From contig JAJFLQ010000111.1 of assembly GCA_021772615.1 (NCBI GenBank), positions 1-41,699 of the forward strand: a stretch of 41,699 nucleotides of DNA, read 5' to 3'. Below are positions 34,587 through 41,699 of the stretch, in pieces. Position 1 is the first letter of the stretch. Each line of letters starts with the position of its first letter. The DNA is from Verrucomicrobiota bacterium (lineage in GTDB: Bacteria; Verrucomicrobiota; Lentisphaeria; JABSQK01; JAJFLO01). Below the pieces are notes generated by a model. It did no database searches and was not told where the DNA came from. It saw only the letters and a program-made list of their open reading frames with translations. The position numbers and the translations under genes were made by a program.

Positions 34587-36542
34587 TTAAGGCTGGCGGT
34601 TTTGATCGGGAACGTTGAATGTTCGTTCCACTAAATCGGCATGTGCGGGCGGTGTCGGCGGATTTTGAACCCGGATACGATGCCAGGCCACCAGTACGGC
34701 CAGGCCCCAGATCTCAAAGCCATAGGATTTCCTGCCGGAAAAATGCAATCGCAATATCTCATCGACACGCATCGGATCCAACACGTGCAATTCCCTTATT
34801 GACGCAGGTGACAAGAGGTCGCGCACCTGCTCTGCAAGGGGGCCGCGGACCCAGGCGTGCAAGGGCACACTGAATCCGTATTTGGGGCGATCGGCAATCG
34901 ACGGACCGAAGACCCGTCGAGCCGATTTGCGAAGCAGCGATTTTGATTCGCCGCCCCGACTTATCTTGAAATGGTCCGGCCGGCGCAGGGCCCATTCGGC
35001 GAAACGGTGCTCCAGGAACGGCGACCGCACCTCCAGACCGTGGGCCATACTCATACGATCGGTCTTGGTCAGAATGTCGTTGGGCAAATAATCGGTGATA
35101 TCCGCTCGCTGTAACGCCAGCAGCGTACAATGTTCGCTCAGATTGTGGCGTATTGCCAGATCCGATAACGCTGTGTGCATCCGCTTCCCGCCGTACTCAG
35201 TACGGAGCAAGGCGTCGACTTCGTTTGGCAGCCAGGTTCCGTTCCACGAAAAATGGGCGACGCCCACAGGCAAGTCCGCTGCCCGCAGGAATCTCCAAAG
35301 CTTGTATGACCGGGTCACTTTCTTCTCCGAAGTCGGCAGACGGTTGCCCAATCTTGCCAGAAATCTGCGGGCGTAGGTGGGCAGTCGTGCGATCACCTTG
35401 CGGTGCGCCTGCGTCGCTTTGTAGGTGAGATATCCTCCGAACAGCTCGTCACCGCCATCGCCGCCCAGCACGACTTTATTGCCTTTGGCGGCCAACTGTG
35501 CGATGGTCCACACCGGGAGTGAGGAAGAGTCGGCCAAAGGATCGTCGGCATGCTCGACAATGGCCAGGAAGTTCTTCAATGACTCGGGTGTGAGAACGGC
35601 GCGTTGCAGCCGTAGCCCGAGCCGGTCGGCTACGTTTGATGCAGCGTCGTATTCGCTGTACGAGTCTTCGGCGAAGTCGAGAAAATACGCCGTGCTCAAC
35701 TTCCCCTGACGCGCCGCCGATTCGGCGACCAAGGCCGAATCGACACCGCCGGACAACAGGACGCCAACCGGGACATCACTCAGTAGCGCGAGACGTACGG
35801 CCCGGTCGAATTTCTCGCGCCACTCCTCTACGGCGTCTTCGGCGCTCTGCCGGGCTTCATCGGGCGCATCCGGCGGCGTCCAGTAAGTTGCGCCTCGTTC
35901 GCCGCCGTTCGCGGAAATGATCGTCCAGTTCGCTGGAGGCAGACGATGGATTCCGTGCATCAGGGTGCGTGTCCCGGGAACGTAATTCAGCGACAGATAA
36001 CCACCCAACCCAGTGATGTCCAATTTCCGCTCGATATCGGGAATTGCGGCCAGCGGGCGCAACTCGGACGCGAAGGCTAGATAACGACTATGCCGCCAGT
36101 AAAATAACGGTTTCTCGCCGAAACGGTCGCGAGCAATAAACAATTCATGATTTCGCCGGTCGGCTATTGCAAATGCAAACATCCCGGTTAAATGGCGTGG
36201 GAGTTCTTCCTTCCAGATACGGTAACCGTGCAGCAACACCTCGGTATCCGAGTCGGTCTCGAACCTGCATCCCAATTGTTCCAGCTGCCGGCGAAGCGTC
36301 GGGTAGTTATAGATTTCACCGTTAAAGGTGACGACAAGGCCGCCATCAGCAGTAGCCATCGGTTGTGCGCCCGAATCCAAGCCAATAATCGACAACCGGC
36401 GGTGTCCGAGGTAAAACGGACCGTCGGCCCACCAGGCGCCTTGGTCGGGGCCGCGATGGTGCAGGTGATTGACCAGTGTCGGCCATAACTGCCGGTGAGG
36501 TGGCGGGCCGCAAAATGAAAACATCCCGACGATACCACACAT
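34587..36542 (-). CDS. asnB: Asparagine synthetase (glutamine-hydrolysing)
   Basis: The 651-residue enzyme begins MCGIVGMF with Cys2 as the glutaminase nucleophile; 10 codons before it are open but would bury this cysteine, so the ATG at 36542 is certain. It shows HHRGPDQGAWW, TFNGEIYNYPTLR, SDTEVLLHGY, the ATP pyrophosphatase loop VLLSGGVDSALVAE and GGDGGDELFGGY. It amidates aspartate or, in surface-glycan clusters, often a sugar acid or similar carboxylate (wbp/asnB type). It overlaps the glycosyltransferase stop by one base (TAATG), so the two are coupled; this context favours a role in glycan or cell-surface modification. Confidence 0.93.
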   Translation of the reverse strand: MCGIVGMFSFCGPPPHRQLWPTLVNHLHHRGPDQGAWWADGPFYLGHRRLSIIGLDSGAQPMATADGGLVVTFNGEIYNYPTLRRQLEQLGCRFETDSDTEVLLHGYRIWKEELPRHLTGMFAFAIADRRNHELFIARDRFGEKPLFYWRHSRYLAFASELRPLAAIPDIERKLDITGLGGYLSLNYVPGTRTLMHGIHRLPPANWTIISANGGERGATYWTPPDAPDEARQSAEDAVEEWREKFDRAVRLALLSDVPVGVLLSGGVDSALVAESAARQGKLSTAYFLDFAEDSYSEYDAASNVADRLGLRLQRAVLTPESLKNFLAIVEHADDPLADSSSLPVWTIAQLAAKGNKVVLGGDGGDELFGGYLTYKATQAHRKVIARLPTYARRFLARLGNRLPTSEKKVTRSYKLWRFLRAADLPVGVAHFSWNGTWLPNEVDALLRTEYGGKRMHTALSDLAIRHNLSEHCTLLALQRADITDYLPNDILTKTDRMSMAHGLEVRSPFLEHRFAEWALRRPDHFKISRGGESKSLLRKSARRVFGPSIADRPKYGFSVPLHAWVRGPLAEQVRDLLSPASIRELHVLDPMRVDEILRLHFSGRKSYGFEIWGLAVLVAWHRIRVQNPPTPPAHADLVERTFNVPDQNRQP

Positions 36543-37504
36543 TACCGACCTTCCACGTTGTCGAGTTTCCACTCGTGGCGGGTTTTATAGACTCGGCGAT
36601 TGCCCTGTCCGTAGTGAATGCGAACCAGAATTTCAGCGAGTATGCCTGCCAGCATGATATGTACCGATGCCAGAATTAAATTGGCCGACAGGAGGAACCA
36701 GCCGGGATGTTCTCTGAACATGGGGACGTCGTAATAGCCGGCGGCGAGGACCATATACGTCATGATGACGACGCCGGCGGCGCACCAGAGAATCGCCAAT
36801 TTTCCGAACGCTCTCATTGGTCGGTCCATATAGCGGACGAAGAAAAAAAGCACGAATAAATCCAGAAAAACACCGAATGACCGGCCGATGCCGTATGAAT
36901 TCTTCCCGGCGGGACGCTTGATATTGCGAATGGGAATTTCGGTAATCTTCCCGCCAACTTCCCGGCCCAATGCCGGAACAAAGCGATGAAATTCACCGAA
37001 TAAACGTAGGTCTTTTACCAATTCGGCCCGATAGGCACGGTAGGTGGTACCGCAGTCGTGAACGGGCAATCCTGCGATCCGTTTTATCAGGAGATTGGCG
37101 ACATACGAAGGCCAACGCCGTAATACCCCCTCGGCACGCTCGCGCCGCCAGCCGCACACCATATCATAGCCTTCTTTCAGTTTATCCAAAAATTGTGGGA
37201 TTTCTTCCGGAAAATGTTGCAGATCCGAATCCATGGTCACCAGTATCGTTCCGTGCGCGGCATCCAGTCCGGCCTGCAATGCCTGAGTTTGCCCGAAGTG
37301 ACGCCGTAATTCAATGATGCGGAGGCGGGCTTCGTTCCTGATCAGGCGCTTCATGATCGCGAGACTGTCGTCCGTGCTGCCGTCGTCCACCAGGATGATC
37401 TCGAAATTGTAGCGATCTTCGAGCGGTTTTATAGTCTTGACGACGCGTTCGAGGTACGTTTCGATTACCGCCTGTTCATTAAAAACCGGTGCGATTATGC
37501 TCAC
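36542..37504 (-). CDS. Family 2 glycosyltransferase, membrane-bound (GtrB/DPMS-like)
   Basis: From the GTG at 37504 the product is 320 residues: MSIIAPVFNEQAVIETYLER, VDDGSTDDS, FGQTQALQAGLDAAHG, the metal-binding DSDLQHFPEEI, DCGTTYRAYR and the PAGKNSYGIGRSF motif near the membrane, then two C-terminal membrane helices. Such enzymes transfer a sugar from a nucleotide donor to polyprenyl phosphate. The GTG start gives a 4-base GTGA overlap with the upstream gene; the frame is open to 37603 but that part lies in the coding region of the upstream gene. Centre of a three-gene operon. Confidence 0.9.
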   Translation of the reverse strand: MSIIAPVFNEQAVIETYLERVVKTIKPLEDRYNFEIILVDDGSTDDSLAIMKRLIRNEARLRIIELRRHFGQTQALQAGLDAAHGTILVTMDSDLQHFPEEIPQFLDKLKEGYDMVCGWRRERAEGVLRRWPSYVANLLIKRIAGLPVHDCGTTYRAYRAELVKDLRLFGEFHRFVPALGREVGGKITEIPIRNIKRPAGKNSYGIGRSFGVFLDLFVLFFFVRYMDRPMRAFGKLAILWCAAGVVIMTYMVLAAGYYDVPMFREHPGWFLLSANLILASVHIMLAGILAEILVRIHYGQGNRRVYKTRHEWKLDNVEGR

Positions 37505-39024
37505 ATGTTCCTGTTTGGAATTTTCAGCGACCAAAGCAAGCCTTCGAGTATCCAGGTCAGAATGAGTGCGGACGTCATGATATGGAAAATGGAATACAGG
37601 CACGTACCTCTGCCCGAATAAATAAGCAATGCTGTTGCGGACGCCGGCAAAAGAAAGACCACTAACTTAAGCGACAACCAGTTTCGTGTCCATAGCAGGA
37701 GGCACAACACCGGGAGAACGATCAGGCCGGACACCGGAACCGAGCATCGCCATTTCAGAACGGCAACGGATATGGGCGTTGTTTCCGTGAGGATTCTCCA
37801 CACTCTTCTGCTGATGATCTCCATGTACCAGAGCGGATCATTCCGGACCGTATCGAGAACGTGATCCCGAACGACGGCATAATAGCCGGGGAGTTCCTCC
37901 ATTCTCTTGTAATACGTTGCGGCCTCGTCCCAGTGCATACTGGTCGGCCCGTGTTTTAATCTCAGAATCGGTGCAGCGTATTGGAACGCCGCGGCGTCAT
38001 TCCATTCGTAGCCGTATGTTGTGTCAAAATCACCCAGACCACACCATATCGAATGCCAAACATGATGGTGATGAACACGAGGCCCCGGATAGACGCGTCC
38101 GCCCGCTTCCTTGACCACGGTATCGGCCAACCGGATTTTCTGTGTGAACCAGGACGTCCAGAATGCCGAACCCCCAGCGAACGCGAACACCAATGTGCTC
38201 GCCAATGCGATTTTGATCTTCCAGGGTTTTCTATCGAGAGCAAAATAGGTGAGTGCTGCGGACATGATAATCGCCACGGGTTCCGTTCGGATTTGACGGA
38301 TCGACGACAGCAGCAGGCCGGTCATCAGCGGCGCCGCCCAGAGGCGCCGTCGCGACGGTTTGCGGCGCGTAAGGAGCGGGAGATGTATCGCAAGAATCAA
38401 CAGGGACGTTATGATCGGCCAGGCAAAGACATTGTTCTGTCGGACATATAGCTCGAACAGTTGAAATGGATTGGACCCCATTAGCAGAACGGTGAAAAAT
38501 CCCAGTGCAGGTTGTCGAATTTGCCAGAATGCTGCAAAAAGTAGGACCAACGTCATCGCAAAAATCATGACATGACACGGGGCCATCGATGATTTCCGGG
38601 GCGATCCACGGGCATACACGCTTGGTAAGAAAAGAAATATCTTCCCTAATTCTCCGAATCGTGTCGTATGTCCCACTTCGGTGCGCAGGTAATTGCCGAA
38701 TTCCGCAAGCTCATGTTCGGCGCCGGCGACGCTGTAGTCCAACAGATTGTTATTGCGCTCGGTCGCCACCGGATAAAGACCAAGGTAGTAATAAAAGTAC
38801 AGGAAACGCTGCTGTTGGTGCATGCCCGAGGAGGCCCTGAGAAAATAGGACTTATCGAGAGCCGCAGGATTCCGAAAAAACAGAAGTTGCCATCCGACGA
38901 TCATGATGCATCCGGCGACCAGGACGGCCGGCATACTGCCTCTTTGCCCCAGTAGACGGCGTTGTTCAGGCAGGTTGAAAAAATGCCTTAACGTACGTCT
39001 GATCGATTTTTTTCTGTCTGGCAT
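37501..39024 (-). CDS. Polytopic membrane protein of the glycan operon (GT-C-like)
   Basis: The 507-residue protein has about nine to ten membrane helices and a large hydrophilic loop between about residues 290 and 410 (RVHHHHVWHSIWCGLGDFDT, then PGYYAVVRDHVLDTV). It matches no family I can name with confidence, but the layout and its coupling to a polyprenyl-phosphate glycosyltransferase suggest a GT-C-type transferase that uses the lipid-linked sugar on the far side of the membrane. ATG at 39024, first gene of the operon; its stop overlaps the GT2 start. Confidence 0.75.
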   Translation of the reverse strand: MPDRKKSIRRTLRHFFNLPEQRRLLGQRGSMPAVLVAGCIMIVGWQLLFFRNPAALDKSYFLRASSGMHQQQRFLYFYYYLGLYPVATERNNNLLDYSVAGAEHELAEFGNYLRTEVGHTTRFGELGKIFLFLPSVYARGSPRKSSMAPCHVMIFAMTLVLLFAAFWQIRQPALGFFTVLLMGSNPFQLFELYVRQNNVFAWPIITSLLILAIHLPLLTRRKPSRRRLWAAPLMTGLLLSSIRQIRTEPVAIIMSAALTYFALDRKPWKIKIALASTLVFAFAGGSAFWTSWFTQKIRLADTVVKEAGGRVYPGPRVHHHHVWHSIWCGLGDFDTTYGYEWNDAAAFQYAAPILRLKHGPTSMHWDEAATYYKRMEELPGYYAVVRDHVLDTVRNDPLWYMEIISRRVWRILTETTPISVAVLKWRCSVPVSGLIVLPVLCLLLWTRNWLSLKLVVFLLPASATALLIYSGRGTCLYSIFHIMTSALILTWILEGLLWSLKIPNRNM

Positions 39025-39667
39025 TCCCGTTGGTCTCCATGGACTCTACTGTGATGGGTGCCGCCTGCGCAAGCGAGACGACAGGTCGTAACCGGGCGAT
39101 GCAACAAAGTCCGTCGATCTCGGACCTATTGCAAAAAGCTCAGAGATATTTTTGTTTTCTGCGAAGGCAAACGCTTTGTGTCGCGACGCTCATGGACGCC
39201 AATCAAAGCCTTGGGAATGGTGTTTAGGCTGAGCTAAGCTGCGCGGCGTGATGACATGGATGCGGTGTTGAGACCGCCGAAAGAGGTATTTGGTTGAGAT
39301 ACTGAAAAACTTCCTGAAGGACCGCGGGGTACAAGACCTCGAAATTGTATTTTGGAGGGCCGTTTCGAAGGAAAGGGGCCGGATAATATCGGAGCGTTCG
39401 GCTCGATTCTGGATGCCGTTTCCGGATTGGAATTATTAGATAGTTGAGGGTAATTTGCGAGATGATCGCGTCTCAAAAATAAATGTGGTCTCAATCAAGC
39501 GGAAGCGCGGCGAATACAAATCAGCCTCGCAGCTAAGGACTGCTGCATGAACCACGTCTGCAGGCGGGCGTTCGAATTGTCATAGACTTGTATGTGGCCA
39601 AGAGAATTCTGGAAATTGTACTGAATTCGGAAGCAATACTGCCACGTCTGCATGCAGGGAGCGTACA
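39025..39667. other. Intergenic region with direct repeat
   Basis: Apart from the 112-bp repeat at 39322-39433, nothing gene-like is seen. The short open frames crossing the repeat are not conserved in its second copy. The region before the small Cys-rich gene contains cacgtctgcaggcggg and tgccacgtctgcatgcaggg, a loose local duplication at about 39553-39660. Confidence 0.45.
39322..39433 (+). repeat. 112-bp direct repeat, copy A
   Basis: This segment matches 41086-41197 over its full length without gaps, about 100 of 112 positions (about 89%), in the same orientation. The most conserved part contains ggagggccgtttcgaaggaa. Similarity stops sharply at both ends. The two copies enclose the small Cys-rich gene and the RiPP precursor. 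Confidence 0.85.
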
Positions 39668-39940
39668 ATGGATTTAAGTAAGAGAATAGAACTGATCAAG
39701 AATTACAGAGAAGAAAAGAAGAAATGGAAAGCTGCGGGAAAGCCTAGTCGAGATGATATTGATATGAAAAGAATATATGATATTTGCCGGGTTTGTCCCG
39801 CTTTCGAGAAAGGCGGCGGAGCGATCTCAGGATATGATAGGTGTGGTGTGTGCCTTTGTAACTTACATCCTTCCAGAAAAAAATTTAACAAGATAAGTTG
39901 GGCGACGACCAATTGTCCTGACGTTCCTCCGCAGTGGTAA
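39668..39940 (+). CDS. Small Cys-rich protein (putative zinc-binding, unknown function)
   Basis: The 90-residue protein follows a good ribosome-binding site (AGGGAG, 6 bases before ATG). The N-terminal half is a charged helix (LSKRIELIKNYREEKKKW). The second half has CRVCPAFEKG, CGVCLCNLHP and TNCPDVPPQW, a Cys pattern and CP..W ending that recall small zinc-ribbon proteins common in phages and of the DUF6171 sort. Function unknown. Its low GC compared with the neighbouring operons may mark transfer. Confidence 0.7.
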   Translation: MDLSKRIELIKNYREEKKKWKAAGKPSRDDIDMKRIYDICRVCPAFEKGGGAISGYDRCGVCLCNLHPSRKKFNKISWATTNCPDVPPQW

Positions 39941-40151
39941 GACAAGGCGTTTCGAGTACTCCTCTACATTAATGTAGATTTTCCCGGGGCGTAGCTGCTT
40001 GCCGGAGAGCGCACCGCAAACACAATGCTCAAAGCCCGCGGGTATCGCACTGGTTGGCCAGTGCGTGGCCGGAACGTACTAACTTGTCGCGCTTTGCTCT
40101 CACAGGCCGGCTACTGTGTCGCCAACTGCGCCAAATTAGGGGGCAGCAGAA

Positions 40152-40415
40152 TCAATCTTTGGTACCACAGCAACAACCACCTCCGCCTGCCACCATTTCC
40201 AATTCAAAATCGGTGAGTTCACCGTCTTCCATCACGTGGTCTAAATCAGCTAACGTGATTTGCAATCCACGTTCGGCAGCAAGTCTCATTATGGAGTCGG
40301 CAAGTTCCGACAAGTCGGTAATACCGCGTTTTTTTATCTCTTGATGAACGGCTTGCTGCAGTTTTTCGTCGTCATTCATCGCTTGGCGAAATGTGGAAAG
40401 GGATTCAGTCGACAT
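40152..40415 (-). CDS. Nif11-type RiPP precursor peptide
   Basis: The 87-residue peptide has the pattern of Nif11-like leaders: LSTFRQAMNDDEKLQQAV, then ITDLSELADSIMRLAAERGL, ITLADLDHVMEDGELTDFE and the processing motif LEMVAGG. The core after the double glycine is only about nine residues, GGCCCGTKD, with three adjacent cysteines. Nif11 leaders direct ribosomal peptides to lanthionine-, thioether- or azole-forming enzymes and C39 peptidase exporters. None of these is in the window, so the precursor is an orphan here. AGGAG lies 8 bases before the ATG. Alternatives: a Nif11-family regulatory peptide with no modification. Confidence 0.82.
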   Translation of the reverse strand: MSTESLSTFRQAMNDDEKLQQAVHQEIKKRGITDLSELADSIMRLAAERGLQITLADLDHVMEDGELTDFELEMVAGGGGCCCGTKD

Positions 40416-41085
40416 TGTTTCGTCTCCTATGGTTTATTCTCCTGGTTATAAGCCCCGCGTTCTGTTAGGCTGCGTCCCCCGGCGTTCGAACCGGTAACGC
40501 AGGCGTCCTCCTTGGCGTTCAAATATGAATATTATTTGTGATTACACCGAACCAATAGCTAAATTCCGCCATCCCACGCATCGGCAATCCGGCGATCCGG
40601 CGATCAGAAAAATTTAAGTAAAGCGAAATAACTTCATACTCAAAAACCTATTCGGAGAACAATCGCAAACCATATTTCTCCGGTTAATTGCTGTAAAGCT
40701 CAGGCTACGATTTTTCTGCGAAAAAAAGGTATCCTGGACAATCGGATATGTCTTGTGTTGCGCGGTTCTTGAAAACCTGGTCATTGGAAGCGTGGAACTT
40801 GTCCACCAGAGCTCGGTAATGCTGTTTATTTGAACGCCCTGTTTCTTCCGTGCTATTATGGCGACCAATGCGGGCGATCACTTTACTGATAGCCGCCGGC
40901 TTGAGAATGGATCATGACAGGAACGATACAGTGGTCGCTCGTACCGTCGATTTGATGCTCAAAAAAATGGGCATTCCACTTTACAGGGCTTTTACCTCAG
41001 ACTGGTGAGCTCTGGTCCACCGCCAGGTCTTCTTAGAATCTCCTCGAACCGAGATCCTGCCGGATCAGGGTTGTCCAGCAGCGGT
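40416..41085. other. Intergenic region upstream of the RiPP precursor
   Basis: No gene is supported; the minus-strand frame at 40614-40868 has no gene-like composition. The phrase ccaccagagctc near 40804 recurs inverted as gagctctggtcc near 41007, a possible weak inverted repeat. The RiPP promoter must lie within the first part, but I cannot identify it. Confidence 0.4.
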
Positions 41086-41197
41086 CCGCTGGGTCATAAA
41101 CCTTGAAATTGCATTTTGGAGGGCCGTTTCGAAGGAAAGGGGCCAGATAAAATCGGAGCCTGCGGCTCGATCCTGGATGCCGTTTCCGGATTGGAAT
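41086..41197 (+). repeat. 112-bp direct repeat, copy B
   Basis: Second copy of the repeat at 39322-39433, same orientation, about 89% identical without gaps. It ends just inside the start of a short open frame at 41177, so that frame's first codons come from the repeat. Confidence 0.85.
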
Positions 41198-41530
41198 CTT
41201 CCTCATTGTACCCCGATCATCTATGTACGCGGACACGTACACATTGATAGTGATAATACTGTTGTGGCGAATATCATCTCGACGAATCGCATCCACGTAG
41301 GCAAACGAAATGTGATCTCGGGACAACTGGTAGGTTCTAAGGTTAAGATCAGAGATGACAACGTGATCACCTTGAACCCCTACGATTGCTATGACGATAT
41401 TGCTTGTCCAAGTGCATATGTAACCCTTAGGATTTGCTGGGGATGGCTCCAGAGAAGTGATTTAGGCTTGTTCACGGATGGCTCCTTTGTTTTAGGATCT
41501 TGTTGTGCTAAACTAAACTTCTTCGCTTAA
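41177..41530 (+). CDS. Possible gene remnant with beta-repeat-like stretch
   Basis: An open frame of 117 codons starts within repeat copy B. Its middle, IIYVRGHVHIDSDN, then IISTNRIHVGKRNVISG and KVKIRDDNVI, alternates polar and beta-branched residues in short steps, as in beta-helix or bactofilin-like repeats. The C-terminal part (WGWLQRSDLGLF) does not fit. It may be the end of a beta-helical protein fused to repeat DNA, or chance. The last 170 bases of the window after it hold nothing I can identify. Confidence 0.3.
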   Translation: MPFPDWNLPHCTPIIYVRGHVHIDSDNTVVANIISTNRIHVGKRNVISGQLVGSKVKIRDDNVITLNPYDCYDDIACPSAYVTLRICWGWLQRSDLGLFTDGSFVLGSCCAKLNFFA

Positions 41531-41699
41531 AGTTTTATATCTTTCCATATTCCAACACATTAAAGAATACATGCCGTTCCCGTACTGCCTACATTTATAG
41601 TCGAACCTTTAGTAGATCCAAGGCACGTTGTTGAGACTGGGAGGGCATGGTGATCTTGCAAAACGCGGGAGAGTCGGGAATTTTCGGCACCATTCGGTT

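Noticed and set aside
40614..40868. 84-codon minus-strand gene
   Set aside because: No ribosome-binding site, no recognisable pattern and unusual composition; probably chance.

Overview
The window looks like a chromosomal segment from a bacterium of the Planctomycetota or a neighbouring PVC-type lineage. The evidence is a secreted protein with CARDB and type I dockerin modules, a second small dockerin protein, an IPTL-CTERM metalloprotease and a possible PEP-CTERM-like tail (exosortase-type sorting), a seven-gene V-type ATPase cluster of the Chlamydia/Bacteroidetes kind that includes a DUF2764 gene, and several families of dispersed inverted-repeat elements in wide intergenic spaces. The phylum call is an inference; no rRNA, tRNA or marker gene is present.

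Layout: 0.3-1.6 kb holds inverted and tandem repeats and a MazEF-like toxin-antitoxin pair (minus strand) with a near-consensus promoter. 1.6-6.7 kb holds a dockerin-bearing secreted protein and a DUF2079 membrane protein. 6.7-11.4 kb (minus) holds a secreted protein with 184-residue repeats that ends abruptly, a CaCA-type cation exchanger and a shortened SGNH-like protein. 11.7-19.9 kb (plus) is a compact retron locus. 19.9-27.3 kb (minus) is the V-ATPase operon, convergent with the retron. 27.7-39.0 kb holds a frameshifted membrane gene, a YqaE/Pmp3 protein, the IPTL-CTERM metalloprotease, a methyltransferase, a small dockerin protein and a three-gene surface-glycan operon (membrane protein, GT2 glycosyltransferase, asparagine synthetase). 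39.3-41.2 kb holds a pair of 112-bp direct repeats enclosing a small Cys-rich protein gene and an orphan Nif11-type RiPP precursor.

The most interesting system is the retron locus. Four overlapping genes encode a beta-propeller/ARM-repeat protein, a winged-helix protein with a decayed SWIM zinc finger, a reverse transcriptase with the retron hallmarks NAxxH, YADD and VTG, and a membrane-anchored zinc-ribbon/WGR protein. Upstream of the first gene, not next to the RT, I find a structure that matches a retron msr-msd RNA: a 17-bp a1/a2 closing helix, two short msr-like hairpins and a long (about 28 bp) msd-like hairpin, preceded by a TTGACA promoter. The proteins fit the retron class with ARM and WH-SWIM partners (type XIII as I recall the published scheme). 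The WGR gene, the distant non-coding RNA and the loss of three of four SWIM zinc ligands deserve a second look.
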